Positions 12,101 through 19,252 of a DNA stretch of 63,035 bases are shown here, piece after piece (position 1 is the first letter of the stretch; every line of letters starts with the position of its first letter). The notes below the pieces were generated by a model. It was not told the origin of the DNA, did no database searches, and worked only from the letters and a program-made list of their open reading frames with translations. The translations under genes and the position numbers were made by a program. The DNA is from Chthoniobacteraceae bacterium (lineage in GTDB: Bacteria; Verrucomicrobiota; Verrucomicrobiia; Chthoniobacterales; Chthoniobacteraceae). The DNA lies in NCBI GenBank assembly GCA_947471505.1, contig CANIWM010000027.1, forward strand, positions 1 to 63,035, written 5' to 3'.

Positions 12101-15100
12101 TGCAGTGACGCCGATGTTGTTTTTAAAAGCGCCTACACTGGTGCCACCAGTGCCGGTGACCTGCACGTTGGCACCGCCCGAAGTAATCGTTGCTCCAGCA
12201 CCCTCCACCGTCACGCCATCAATCCGGCTCACGGAGCCCGTGCCGCCAGTGCCGGTCACGCTTACGGTCCCGGATGTGCCACCGATGATGTCGCCGCCGC
12301 CCCGCACATGGACGCCCTTTTGCGTCGTGCCCGCTGTGCCGCCCCGTCCAGTGAGTGTGACGCCGCCCGTCCCCGTGCTTTGCACGAGGCCGCCATTCAC
12401 ATCAATTCCGGTGAAATCCCCCGTGCCTGTCGCTCCCGCATTCGCGGAAAGCGTGAGCGCGCCATTCACCGTCGTGATGCTCGCCCCGCTCGCCAGCGAA
12501 ATATTCCGCGCCGTCGTCAGCGAGATCGTCCCCGTGCCCGTGGCGGAAAGATCGGCGCTCGCATTCGCGAGGCTGATCGTTCCCGTGCTCGTGCCCGTCG
12601 CCGTCGCGGTGAGGCTCTTATTTACCGCCATCGTCACCGTGTTGTTGAAAGTGATCCCTCCCGTGCTGTTGAGCGTCGCATCGCCGCCGAGGCTCAATGC
12701 CCCGCCCACTGTGATTCCCGCCGCCGTAACGCCCAGCGTCCCGCTTACCGTGGATGCATTCACCGTCAGCGCGTTGACATCCGCCAGCGCCACATTGTTC
12801 CCGGTCGTAATCGCCACGCTGCTAAAGTCGTTCGATGCGTTATTCAGCGTGATGCTGTTTGCCGCCCCGGCAGCAAACGTCGCCGCGCCCGTCACCGTCA
12901 GCACTCCGCTTTGCGTAATGGCTCCGCTCGTCGTCACGCCAAATGTCCCGCTCACCGTCGATGCTCCGAGAATCAGCGCATTGCTATCAGTGATCGAAAC
13001 ATTGTTGCCTGAAGTCACCACCAGCGTTGCGAAATCATTCGCCAAGCCAAGCGTGATGCTGTTCCCCGAGCCCGCTGCCAGCGTCGCCGCGCCGGTCACC
13101 GTCAAAGCTCCGCTTTGCGTGATCGCCCCGCTCGTCGTCACTCCCAACGTCCCGCTCACCGTCGAGGCCCCGAGAATCAGCGCGTTGCTGTCCGTCACCG
13201 ACACGTTATTCCCCGTCGTCACCGCGAACGTTGAAAAGTCATTCGACGCATTGTTCAGCGTGATGTTGTTTCCACTGCCAATCGCCAGCGTCGTCGTACC
13301 GACCACCGTCAGCACGCCCGTCTGAGAAATACCGCCGCTCGTCGTCGTGATTCCCAGCGTCCCGTCCAGCGACAATGCTGGCAGGCTGTTCACCGAGAGT
13401 CCGGTGATTGCGAGGTTATCCGGCCGCGCCGTGCCACCCACTGCGCCGCCCAACGTCACGGCTCCTGCCGTGCCCGCGGTGATGGTCAGGTTCCGCGTAT
13501 TTACCGCCGCATCCGCATTGACGGTGCCGGAGAAATTCACCGCCGCTCCCGCTGCCGTGCCGCCCGCATTCGTCGTGTCCACCGACGCGTTCGCGCCAAG
13601 CACCACTGCATTCGAGAATGTCAATGGTCCGCCCGCCGTCGTGAAATTCGCGTTTAGATTGATGTTCTGCCCGGTCCCCGCCGTTAGCGTGATTGCATTC
13701 GTATTCGTGTGCGAAATCGCCGCGCTCACCGTCACTGCGCCGCTGCTTGCGTTGCCGATTTGCTGCGTGCCTGCGGTGATGAGGTCGAGTTCCGCATCCG
13801 TGAGCCCGAGGGTGAGCGGGCTGCCGGTCAGCACGTCTGCGCCGCCGAGGTTGATCAAAGTTCCCGCTGTCCGCGTGTTGATCGTCGTCGTTGAAGTGCC
13901 GCTGTTGATGGTGCCAGACGCTCCTACTGCGATGCTGTCCGCGTTGATGATGATCGCGTTGTTTCCGCCGGGCAAAATCCGCCCAGTGTTGTTCGCGCCC
14001 ACTTCGAGTGCATGGCTCAGCGTATTGCCGGATATGGCCGTGACGGTCGTCGTCCCGTTCCCTGCGCCGATTCTCGCGAGGTTCGCTTCAAGGCTGTATC
14101 CATTCACAACGACACCCTGATGCTGATCATTCGCGCCCGCGCCGCCGGTTCCTGTCACCGTCAAATTTCCGGTGCCTCCAGCCGAGATCAGCCCGTTTGC
14201 GATTACTCGCACGCCAGAGCCCGCGCCGAATGTTCCGATGGAACTGATGCCACCAGTCGCAGTCACGCTCACATCGCCGCCCGCTGAAGTGATCGTCGCA
14301 GAAAAGCGAACATCCACGCCAACGTTCACATTCACCGTTGCCGCGCTCGCCGTGCCCACGACCGTGACGCTCCCCGATCCACCCGCTGTGATCGTCGCGG
14401 TATCGAGATAAATGCCGCCCGTCTGCGCCGTGGCATTCCCGCTTCCAGCGATGCCGGTGACGCTCACGTTCCCGCCGCCAGACGTAATCGTGCCCCCGGT
14501 TCGAGGAACCAAGCCATAGTTGCCACTGGCCGCAGTGCCACCACCCGTGCCATGCACCGTCACCGCGCCCGTGCCGCCGGCAGAGACGAGCGCCGATTCA
14601 TCAATACCGATTCCCCAATTTATCGCCGAAGCACCCGAACCGCCGCCAACGCCCGTCAACGAAACTGCCGAGCCATTGCTGGTGATCGACGATCCCGCGC
14701 CATTGACCCGAATACCCACATTGCCATCGCCGCTGGCCGCGCCGCCTGTGCCGCTAATCAGCGTGGTCCCAGTCGTCCCGCCGATAATGTCGCCCCCGAG
14801 ATACACGCCGACGCCCCAGTTACCCGCGCCAGTATTTCCACCGCGCCCCGTCACCGACACCACGCCAGTCCCCGTCGCCTGCACAAGCCCGCCCGCAATA
14901 TTCACTCCGACGAAGTTCCCGGAAGTCGTCCCAGCCGCGTTCGCGGAAAGCGTGAGGTTCCCGTCCACCGTGGAAAGACTCGATCCACTCCCCATTTGAA
15001 TATCCCGCGTCGTCGTGAGCGAGATTGCGCCTGTGCCGCTTGCCGTCAAATCACTCGTCGCATTCGGCAGGCTAATCGTCCCGTTGCTCGTGCCGAGTGC

Positions 15101-17461
15101 GCTGACCGTGAATTTCTTGTTCACCGCCATCGTCACCGCGTTGTCGAAAGTCACACCCGCCCCGGTGGTGAGCGAGAGGTTGTTCGCGTGCGAAATCGCC
15201 GCGCTCACCGTGATTGCCCCGCTGTTGCTGTTGCCGATTTGCAGCGTGCCTGCGGTGATGAGGTCGAGTTCCGCGTCGGTCAAGCCAAGCGTGCCTGCGC
15301 TATCAGCGGCACCGAGATTGATCAGCGTGCCATTCGTAAGCTGCCGGAGAGTGACAGTGTTCGCGCCGCCGTTCACCGTCGCGTTCGTCGTATCAATCGT
15401 AATGCTGTCACCAACGAGGTTCACCGCTCCGCTGCCGGACGACGTCACGGCCACTGCGCCAAACGTACCGAGCTGGACTCCCGACGCGATCGTCGCCGCC
15501 GAAGCGGTGCCTTGAAGAGTTATCGTGCCGGTCCCGGACGACGTCACCGATGAGGCGGCGCCTCCCATGGAGATGCCATAATGTTCGGTGGTTCCCGTTC
15601 CCGCCGTTCCCACGATCTGGATATTGCCCGACCCCGTGGATGAGATTACCGAATCATAATTCCGCACGCCCGAATCGTACAGTCCAGTCGCGGTTCCACC
15701 GGTGCCGGTGATTTGGAGATTGCCGTCCACAACGCTGATCACCGAGCCGCTCAGTGCGACCCCTTCGATGAAATTAGCCCCGGACCCGCCTCTGCCGGTC
15801 ACCACGATGCCACCGGTGCCACTGCTCGTAATCGCCGCACCAGTGAGGTTGATGCCAGAGCCAAAACCCACGCCGCTTCCCGCCACATTCGCGGAGAGCG
15901 TAATATTTCCATCCGCCGTCGAAATGCTCGATCCGCTCCCCGTCAGAATATCCCGCGTCGTCGTCAGCGAGATCGCACCTGTGCCGCTCGTCGCCAAATC
16001 ACTTGCCGCACTCGGGAGGCTGATCGTGCTTCCTGCGTTTGCGGTGATACTGCCGCCACCGGTAACTGTCACTGCGCCGCCAAAGGTGATGCCGCTCGTG
16101 GTTGTCGTGAGGTTCAGACCTCCGGCCCCGATCGTCATCGCGGGGAGCGTGGCGAGGGTTTCGGTGTTCGTCGTCAGTGCGCTGAGCGACGAGAGCGAGG
16201 TGAGCGTGAGGCTGTCGTTTGCGGCGTCGCCGAAGATCGAGAGTGCGCCGGTGAAGCCCGAATCCATCGAGGTGATGGTGATGGTGTCGTCGCCACTTCC
16301 GGCGTTGATGGTGATGGAGTTCGTCGGGTTTGCAAACGTCACGCTTTCCGCCAGCGACGAATCAATCGTCATCGTCGCTCCCGTTGCATCGACGAGCGAG
16401 ATGCTCTCGGTGCCGCCGGTGAAGTCGAACACCCGGTCCGTCGCCGCGAGGTTGTCGGTAATGGGTTCGAGGCCGGTGTAGGTGATGGTGCCTGCGAGTG
16501 CACCGGCGAGCGTCACGCTGCCGTCGTTCGCGTTTGTAAAGCTGTGCGTTACCGTGCCAGTCGTGCCGCCGGTGATGACCATGGAGTCGTTACCTGCCGC
16601 GCCGCCATTGTAGACGATGCCGCTAGCTGGGATCGGATTCCCGCCGGTAAAGTCCACGGTCAACACATCGTTTCCACCGAGGCCGTTAAACGTCAGCCCG
16701 GCCGTGATGGTTTCAAATAGCACGTCCACTGTGTTCGCATTCACCTGCGTCGCGCCAAAACCTGCAGTCAGGGTATGGCCTGGGTCATTGATACGAATGT
16801 TGCCGCCGACGCGGGAGAACGTGATTGTGTCGTTGCTCGTTCCACCGTTTGCGTCGGTGATTAGGAGATTTCCTCCGGATAGAGCCACTTCTGTTTCAGA
16901 CATGACAGCCGAGCCAGTATCACCACTAATGCTCCACGAAATGAGTGGGGTGGAGTCGTTTTGGACAACTGTGTCGTGTGTTATCAGAGACCAGAGCCCA
17001 TCGAGAGGAAGTCCATCGAACGCGCTGAGTAGGCCTGGATTCGACTTAAATGTCCCCGAAACCGTTCCGTTAGTAGGAGGAAGCGATGCCGCCTCGTCGT
17101 CAAAAGTCGCGTCGATAAATGAACTACCGGTGTCTCCTACTCCATCGTAAATCTGCACCGTAACACCACCGTGGGATAAAAATATATCAATGTCGTCGGC
17201 ATAGGGTGTGCCGATATTTACGGTTAGATTTAGGTCGGCGATCGTTTCAGCCGAGACAACAGTAAATGATGTCGTAGTGGAGGGATCGGTGTCCACATTA
17301 CTCGCACCCGGACCCGAAAAGCTAAACGCGGCTGGCGCGATACGGCCTTCCAGCGCCTCGGGCTGCATCGTGAATCTTTTCCCCAACGGTAGTGCGGCGA
17401 CCTCGCGTTTTTTGAGCGATTGGAGGAATTTCCGCCAGCGGGTCGAAGAGTTGATATTCAT
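143..17461 (-). CDS. Giant beta-strand-repeat surface protein (5772 aa) with P-domain-like, LamG-like and FG-GAP modules
   Basis: This is probably a cell-surface or secreted adhesin. The N-terminus is basic, has no clear hydrophobic signal helix, and carries LEGRIAPA at about residues 38-45. Residues ~46-180 resemble a proprotein-convertase P domain. Then come thousands of residues of Gly/Thr/Ser-rich beta-strand repeats, including five copies of a GLTDAELD...QIGN...ITVS block and autotransporter-associated strand repeats (GTLTLSGANTYTGATTV near residue 2110, a second near 2290). Three tandem ~133-aa repeats lie at ~2760-3130. A LamG/concanavalin-like domain is at ~3230-3440, and seven FG-GAP repeats with GDxNGDxxxD calcium loops are at ~4860-5336. 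The last ~430 residues are homologous to the end of the giant at 24876-38027 and finish FRIVEVI. No beta-barrel or LPXTG anchor is seen. The start is the first ATG; no Shine-Dalgarno is visible. The FnIII-like gene 55 bp upstream may share its transcript. Confidence 0.9.
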   Translation of the reverse strand: MNINSSTRWRKFLQSLKKREVAALPLGKRFTMQPEALEGRIAPAAFSFSGPGASNVDTDPSTTTSFTVVSAETIADLNLTVNIGTPYADDIDIFLSHGGVTVQIYDGVGDTGSSFIDATFDDEAASLPPTNGTVSGTFKSNPGLLSAFDGLPLDGLWSLITHDTVVQNDSTPLISWSISGDTGSAVMSETEVALSGGNLLITDANGGTSNDTITFSRVGGNIRINDPGHTLTAGFGATQVNANTVDVLFETITAGLTFNGLGGNDVLTVDFTGGNPIPASGIVYNGGAAGNDSMVITGGTTGTVTHSFTNANDGSVTLAGALAGTITYTGLEPITDNLAATDRVFDFTGGTESISLVDATGATMTIDSSLAESVTFANPTNSITINAGSGDDTITITSMDSGFTGALSIFGDAANDSLTLTSLSSLSALTTNTETLATLPAMTIGAGGLNLTTTTSGITFGGAVTVTGGGSITANAGSTISLPSAASDLATSGTGAISLTTTRDILTGSGSSISTADGNITLSANVAGSGVGFGSGINLTGAAITSSGTGGIVVTGRGGSGANFIEGVALSGSVISVVDGNLQITGTGGTATGLYDSGVRNYDSVISSTGSGNIQIVGTAGTGTTEHYGISMGGAASSVTSSGTGTITLQGTASAATIASGVQLGTFGAVAVTSSGSGAVNLVGDSITIDTTNATVNGGANTVTLRQLTNGTLINLGAADSAGTLGLTDAELDLITAGTLQIGNSNSGAITVSAAISHANNLSLTTGAGVTFDNAVTMAVNKKFTVSALGTSNGTISLPNATSDLTASGTGAISLTTTRDIQMGSGSSLSTVDGNLTLSANAAGTTSGNFVGVNIAGGLVQATGTGVVSVTGRGGNTGAGNWGVGVYLGGDIIGGTTGTTLISGTGGAASGDGNVGIRVNGAGSSITSNGSAVSLTGVGGGSGASAINWGIGIDESALVSAGGTGAVTVHGTGGGTAASGNYGLVPRTGGTITSGGGNVSVTGIAGSGNATAQTGGIYLDTATITAGGSGSVTVVGTASAATVNVNVGVDVRFSATITSAGGDVSVTATGGISSIGTFGAGSGVRVIANGLISAGGTGNLTVTGTGGAGANDQHQGVVVNGYSLEANLARIGAGNGTTTVTAISGNTLSHALEVGANNTGRILPGGNNAIIINADSIAVGASGTINSGTSTTTINTRTAGTLINLGGADVLTGSPLTLGLTDAELDLITAGTQQIGNASSGAVTVSAAISHTNTNAITLTAGTGQNINLNANFTTAGGPLTFSNAVVLGANASVDTTNAGGTAAGAAVNFSGTVNADAAVNTRNLTITAGTAGAVTLGGAVGGTARPDNLAITGLSVNSLPALSLDGTLGITTTSGGISQTGVLTVVGTTTLAIGSGNNITLNNASNDFSTFAVTTGNNVSVTDSNALILGASTVSGTLGVTTSGAITQSGALTVTGAATLAAGSGNSITLGLANDFATLVVTSGNNVSITDSNALILGASTVSGTFGVTTSGAITQSGVLTVTGAATFAAGAANSITLNNASNDFSSVAITTGNNVALADVNALTVNASTVSGTLGVTAAGITVGGALSLGGDATLNSTGGITFNNTVTMAVNKSLTATATGTSTGTISLANASADLSATGTGTISLTTARNISLASGASITTVNGALTLSANAGATGTGDFTGIDVNGGLVQSTGTGGVTLTGRGGTAGTTQKGVHVRGGGDIIGGTSGTVSVTGTGGTGSVSRIDGVTVEGAGATITSGGANVQVTGTGGTSVGAFKNNIGVTALNGGVITAGGTGTVTVLGTGGSAPNNGSHGVFTEGTGSLITSNNGAVQVTGFGGGGGSTLFNMGVGAYAGGTISAGGATSTLTVTGTGGTGTGGSHYGVVVGGGGGASKFTSGGGAVQITGTAGTGGSGNFGINDQAVDGSFTTATNGGNLTLIADSMNFSGPVSANSSSTVTLRQLTNGQLINLGAADSAGTLGLTDAELDFVTAGTVQIGNASSGAITVSAAISHTNTNAITLTAGTGLNINLNANFTTAGGPLTFSNAVVLGASVSLDTTNAGGVPAGAAISVAGNINLNANTLTHNAGAANTSITTVISGTNGALTKLGTGTLTLSGANTYTGATTVSAGVLTFSNRTISSTAASIASGATLEYAISSGMITQAGITFTGTGTLLKTGSSRINFGSAGTVNWELGAGALIDVQGGELRGGYFSQDVWTSNLSDLNIASGATFIGTEANVRIDKLTGSGTLTTGYNGAGYVSFTAGVNGGSSTFSGPISVDEGVGNFTKVGTGTLTLSGASNYVGATTINAGTLLVNGSLASGSAVTVASGGTLGGTGSVNGSVAVSSGGTVSPGSSTSILNSGSVTFTSGSTFTAEVNGATAGSLYDQLNVTGTVTLGNATLNTSGTTAGGGPIILINNDGADAVSGTFNGLSQGATVAINGQNYTISYTGGTGNDVVLLSGPETDVALSGGNLVVTDINGGTTNDTLTISINGTNVRVNDPNNLLGAGAGATQVDAYTVDVPLASISGNIQFNTLAGDDTVTVNFSGGNFSKAIAFTGGTNTAAGDKLVLTGGGTFATAAFTFTNATDGSIAIAGNSTISYTGGEGIDSALTVTAATLNYGATAKTITFGDAGPTGKTIVSSTLGAPTTFANPSSSLTLNAGNGSNDTINVQGLGSSFGAALTLNGEAGTDTINFQTNATTLTGLLTATAETVNFTAAVSSAGFTTNATAINVSAAFNHGAANATFSNAATLTGTGSITNSGGWVIFGSGATNFVANFSGTIDDLELFLGVGQLTLSQNLAVSDDLLLTSLGAMSGSGGNRQLLVGGDVTANDASFTSPNAEVSFVGATDQMLTGSGILVNVNVAKTGGEITLFQDFALTDGTLTGTAGRFHNFGGKLVFGTGNSNYVSNFGGTVDDVKLLLGTGTLTLSQNLAVSNTLLMTSLGSLSGGGGVRQLRVGGDVTANDSSYTSPNAEVSFVGSPDQALTGSGILVNVNVAKTGGNILLPADFTLTDGTLTGTAGRFQNTGGKLVFGNSNANYTSNFAGTIDDLKVFLVTGQLTLSQNLAVSNTLLLTSLGALTGSGGLRQLRVSGDVTSTDTDGFTVSNGAVALVGSATTTFTGPGSGSQGSLIIDKTGTADIARLGSNATFGAVTVTRGVFDVNGNTVATPVSVGASGTLGGTGTVNGTVTTVSGGTVAPSATLNTGNVSMVAGSTFSVAANLGNAGNMLTFDGSSQYVQISTLDISPAAIPTLTSSAWVKRLGTVSAFAAVVSNDDGGYDRALMVGSDHNYHIFAGRDIDTGIPSVQGQLDFMSVSWSSTAVTVYQNGVQVFTTSGEDASSGASGTGIGKSPVAWEFPGSIDEVSFWNTLRTPAQLQAEKASGLVGNESGLVALYHFNEGTGSTTADATGGGKTGTLVSSPTWATSVVPALQSSSLNVTGTVSLSNATLDVATGFTPTAGTTFTILVNDSTDAISGTFKDPQGANIAQGGTFVSGGSLFMISYTGGTGNDVTLTTIGGFGASLTGGNLTISDTDATGKLNNITVSLSGTDVVITDANEAFISAPAGGTLSNGNKTLTLPMSLVTGRITFNSGELSDTLTIDLSGGDAIPSGGIFFNGGAGTSDSLAITGGAQGVVTYNYTNANDGSVVMSNFGTVGYTGLEPITNTGTATDVVFNLPAGPNTVTFSDDGTVGNGLSRLSGATFELTNFANPSGSLTINRGDETDTLTVNALPDFDAGLTIGSGANPFGAVTFAGAITLAAHRSLSADVIGTISFANSSADIATSGTGSVTLTTARDIVISSGASIVIANGAIALSANQQTTATTGNFIGIDINASVVRATGAGAITLMGRGGDGAGGNQIGVRVSNGGDILGGFGELAGNGTIGVGGSPSGVSVGGIGGASAGAGNFGVSVSDAGSSITSNGADVFVAGLGGGAGSSASNIGVFVINGGVITAGSNGTVIVEGTGGMTTGNGNVGVAISAVSVAGSMITSSGGNVSVSGTGGGAGAAVQGHGVIVADDGVLTAGGNGSVSVVGRGAGNYGSDNFGVNVQTASITSDGGNVSVTGFSGRTFVGGATVGVYLADGSVSAGGTGTVTVVGTGEMDDEDTGAPSVAYVNLGVDVRFTSSISSSGGNVQVTGTAGNASSVVFGEGSGVRVFGDGLITAGGSGTVTVTGDGGDGTGPSAQGVFISGQGFNSNLARIGAANGATTITAYKGFFSQGFALVVGTDGAGRITTGNNNAITINADSASIGGSATISSGTGTTAFYTTTSGFEIELGSEDVLSQGTQFGLSGGNLATSHAESLGLTGAELGRITAGTLQIGNAFTGGITVSQALSFASHLSITTSDKVTLDAALTMGADKNLTISAVKEIKLANSASDLATTGVGAISLMTARNITMLSGASITTVDGNISLSANQQLTPTGGNFTGFFSNGGLIQVTGTGDISILAKGGDDTGGAQNGVQISFGGMVVGGNESTVTVQGTGGILGGEDTSVGVVVDEVGSSITSAGADVNITGLGEYGVMVISDGTITSGGAGMVSVTGTGIGSNSIGVYVAINGQVTSGGTGGVFVNGAGGAGTNAVGVYVGQNATITSGGGGINVTGAGGSSGAATDNYGVILYNGGNVTSPGSSDITILASTNASNSTAFATTVGTNRVGFNGTNTYSGNIVIYADSMSIADAIIRTTNIVGLRQVLNSTSVNLGGADSAGTLGLTDAELDQIIAATTQIGDANTGAITITAPISSAKDLSLFTTELTFSPGGGLSYLLDGSASTPVFGAVGVFGSQATVDLTNGTLALTNSLSGVPKAPLTILDVPGVAPVTGTFAGLAEGALIVMGKIHFNITYVGGDGNDVQLLAIAAPPRGTVKLADLDGTKGFTIYGEADGDRTGQSVSGAGDINGDTIDDFIIGANGGAGRAYVVFGNFSGFPSNFSLASLDGTNGFRIDDTTNSASLGLTVSKAGDVNGDGRADLLVSEAQADGLGATFVVFGKATPFAATLDVRTLDGTNGFKLFGSTTNDQGTHVASGAGDVNGDGAGDIIIGISTAANDLGSPTGAAYVVFGHLTGIPFTASVDLSGLNGTNGFKLNGETAGGFFGGSVSSAGDVNGDGKGDLIIGAYGNVRLGVSGGAAYVFFGKAAPFAASINASTLNGPTGFRVYGFDESRLGYSVSGAGDINGDTFGDIVIGSSSQSEGEKGAAYVIFGKGTAFSSIISLASLNGDNGFEIIGEFFDDLAGESVSGVGDFNGDGYDDILVGQQGVGAGTSYLIFGRPNAFAPTLSLASLRGTTGFKYVGVRDFDASSSSLSGAGDVNGDGKMDLIIGAFNGGPALTNPGAAYVIYGTGAFHAIPVITPNGGSATYEDVDGDTISVTVNVGELTADIFVFNEDGELETADLTAGGTRITGSNVIFGVTKVGGGNGALDVGEIKATGINLGMVVVTGNLQKIDIGAGISKKPAVRVLTVGSLGTPDGEIPDPENEEIYTSNITGNIGSLSVMGDVNYANINVTGTLNMLSIEGDFVGSGSLTNTQLQGLAALGRGAIAPVSGGTTLASSGLSATKLGTVNLKQSIVNAAVKSTSSISTVKIGANVTNSVIIAAGIVKTVQVAGNITSDTPGKPSVITALASVLNGSRLASVGMGTFTIKGDVLNTEILIGYDSNFVATNSDARVGKVMVTGSWKASSFSVGVADVTGDGFGRNDHPIFAGIDGTGLDPTPGIISTIGEIVIGKVAEGDDSDRHFGIVAQSIVKARINGKSITLSKTLNDNVLIGTKGNFRIVEVI

Positions 17462-17516
17462 AAAAGGTCGTTACTAAAGTTTGGCGAAAAGGTGGTCGGG
17501 TTGGATTGAAAAAAAT

Positions 17517-18449
17517 TTACAGGGCGAGATTGATGCTGGATGTAGCGCTTTCCACGCCCGGTCCGGCTTCATTTGCGGCTTCGCAGAATACTTCCAAAAT
17601 GCCCGCCGTCGGTTGGTCGGGGAATTCTTTGAGCGGGTCGTTCGTGCGGCCTCCGAAGCGGAACTCCGTGTCCACGCCGATGAGCTTGGAGAACCAACGG
17701 TAGTAGGTCGCCAGCGACACCGCGCTGCACTGCGCGAGCACGGCGGCTTGGCCCGCGAGCTTGGCCAACGTGAGGCCCTCGGGCTTGCCGGGCTTCACGG
17801 TTGCGCCGGGGCGGTTAAAGCCGAAGAGGTCCCAACGCGGGTCCATCGGGCCGATGAGGTCGGGGAGGATGTCTCCGAGGCCGCGCATGGATTTGCGCAG
17901 GTCGGCTTCTTCGACTTTGCGGCCGTCGCGGGCGTTGCCGAGCAAGACTTTGCCCGCACGGAACGCGGAGTCCGCCGCGTTGTAGTCGTTTTTGAGGACG
18001 ACGTAGAGCGAGGCGTTAAAATTAATCTTCGACGAGGCGACTTGGTACTCGGGTTTCGCTATGAGGAATTTGGCGACGGCACCGCAGAGGGTTTCGAGTT
18101 CACCGGCGTTTTGCGGCACCTCGGTCGTATGATCCGTCCACCCAGCGGCCACCCATTGCTCGCTCCAGTCCTTGCCAAATGTAATGGCGAGGAGCGTGCG
18201 TGCGAGCAGGCAGCCCTTGCGCATATCCGCGATGCGTAGGATGCGCGTGGCGGAGAGCTCGGCGACCGAGGCACGCTGGCCGTTAAACACGTCTTGCTTG
18301 GCCTGCAAATCGGCAACTTTCGGGGTGTAGTTTGCGACGGTGTATTGCAAGAGCCCGATGGCCGAGCCGCACGCGGCGATGCCGGAGATGTTCAAATTGC
18401 CGAGGTCGAGCAGTTCGGCGATGGAGTGCGGCAGGATATTAGTGGCCAT
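17517..18449 (-). CDS. FnIII-like protein (310 aa), companion of giant surface gene
   Basis: Function unknown. The N-terminal ~200 residues are predicted mostly helical. They contain WVAAGW followed by EVP, and then DPRWDLFGFNRPG at about residue 205. The C-terminal ~90 residues read like a fibronectin type III fold (YYRWFSKLIGVD, then EVFCEAANEAGPG). The same landmarks in the same order (W-x-A-A-G-[WF], DPxWxxFGxNxP, YYRxFxKxxGxD, GPGxxS) occur in the protein at 42162-43067, so the two are paralogues. No signal peptide is evident. The gene ends 55 bp before the start of the 5772-aa giant on the same strand, suggesting co-transcription. I recall this protein type as common in Verrucomicrobiota genomes, but I cannot name a tested function. 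Confidence 0.75.
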   Translation of the reverse strand: MATNILPHSIAELLDLGNLNISGIAACGSAIGLLQYTVANYTPKVADLQAKQDVFNGQRASVAELSATRILRIADMRKGCLLARTLLAITFGKDWSEQWVAAGWTDHTTEVPQNAGELETLCGAVAKFLIAKPEYQVASSKINFNASLYVVLKNDYNAADSAFRAGKVLLGNARDGRKVEEADLRKSMRGLGDILPDLIGPMDPRWDLFGFNRPGATVKPGKPEGLTLAKLAGQAAVLAQCSAVSLATYYRWFSKLIGVDTEFRFGGRTNDPLKEFPDQPTAGILEVFCEAANEAGPGVESATSSINLAL

Positions 18450-18552
18450 AAACGGGTGTGGTTACGGGTTCGGGTGTCAGTTTTTGTGAAAGTGGGCAAA
18501 AATCGCCAAAAAGAGCCTCTTGTTGAGAATACCAGAGGCTCCGAGTCTCAAA

Positions 18553-18757
18553 GTAGTCGCTCGGCGTAGGCCCGGAGCGCAAAACTTCCCGCCCGAGCCG
18601 TTCGGCGGAGGCCCGGAGTGCAAAACTCGCTCGCCGAGCCGTTCGCGAGAGGCCCGGAGGACAAAACCTGACCGCCGAGCCGTTCGGCAGAGGCCCGGAG
18701 TGCAAAACCCGCCCGCCGAGCCGTCCGCGAAAGCCCCGGAGTGCGAAACCCGCGAGC
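18553..18757. repeat. Five-copy 41-bp tandem repeat (minisatellite)
   Basis: Five consecutive units start at 18553, 18594, 18635, 18676 and 18717, exactly 41 bp apart. The shared cores are CGAGCCGTTCG and GGCCCGGAGTGCAAAAC; the first unit is the most diverged. There are no spacers between units, so it is not CRISPR. It is intergenic and GC-rich. Because 41 is not a multiple of three, each unit shifts frame, which argues against coding. Confidence 0.9.
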
Positions 18758-18793
18758 AATGTGTCTGCTGAGAGCCATATTGCCCGCGAACCC

Positions 18794-18873
18794 CGTTTGG
18801 AGTTCCGCCTTTAGGCGGCCCCCCCGCCCGCGTAAAACGCAGACGCAGCCGCCTAAAGGCGGAACTCCAAACG
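18794..18873. repeat. Perfect 25-bp inverted repeat, REP-like hairpin
   Basis: The left arm (18794-18818) and right arm (18849-18873) are exact reverse complements, containing GGAGTTCCGCCTTTAGGCGG and its mirror, separated by 30 bases. Each arm also holds the internal palindrome CCGCCTTTAGGCGG. This looks like a dispersed palindromic element rather than a terminator, because no T-run follows and the nearest gene end is several hundred bases away. Confidence 0.8.
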
Positions 18874-19136
18874 CCGCACCGCGAGACATCCCGGCAAGGG
18901 GACGCGCAGGGGCAGCGATATCGCGTGTGGTATTCATTTAGTGAGCGGTGAGCGGTGAGTTTCGGGCGTGGTTGCGGATGTCGGCCTTTATGAAGGCGTC
19001 CGACTCTGGAAAGTCAACGGGATTTTCCCGGCTGACGCCCACAATCGGAGCCAATTATTAAAAAACTGAAATGTAGGGTGTGGAGTTTTCTCGGGAATGC
19101 AAATGGTATTTCGGTGACTATTTGGGAAGATTTCGG

Positions 19137-19211
19137 TGGTCAGTGGTCGGTGGTCAGTCGTCAGTAATCAGTGATCAGTAATCAGTGACGCCTTCTGATC
19201 ACTGATCACTG
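19137..19211. repeat. Short-period CAGT/ATCA repeat with hairpin
   Basis: This is a degenerate run of GTCAGT, AATCAGT and GATCAGT words. Within it CAGTGATCAG (19169-19178) pairs with CTGATCACTG (19195-19204). It lies just downstream of the convergent-facing end of the gene at 19253 and may be a dispersed intergenic repeat; no function can be read from it. Confidence 0.6.
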
Positions 19212-19252
19212 CTTACTGAATACTTTCAATCACACCCGCCGGGGATGGCGCG

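Larger units (their letters stand above)
18450..19252. other. Gene-free, repeat-rich intergenic stretch
   Basis: No convincing gene is present; open frames across it are GC-driven and overlap repeats. In order it holds the upstream region of the FnIII-like gene, a 41-bp tandem array (18553-18757), a perfect 25-bp inverted repeat (18794-18873), a short GTGAGCG tandem near 18942-18960, and a short-period CAGT/ATCA repeat with a hairpin (19137-19211). Confidence 0.7.

Noticed and set aside
18553-18757. Possible CRISPR array
   Set aside because: Units are contiguous 41-bp repeats without unique spacers, and no cas gene is nearby. The same applies to the 42-bp array at 41805-41992.
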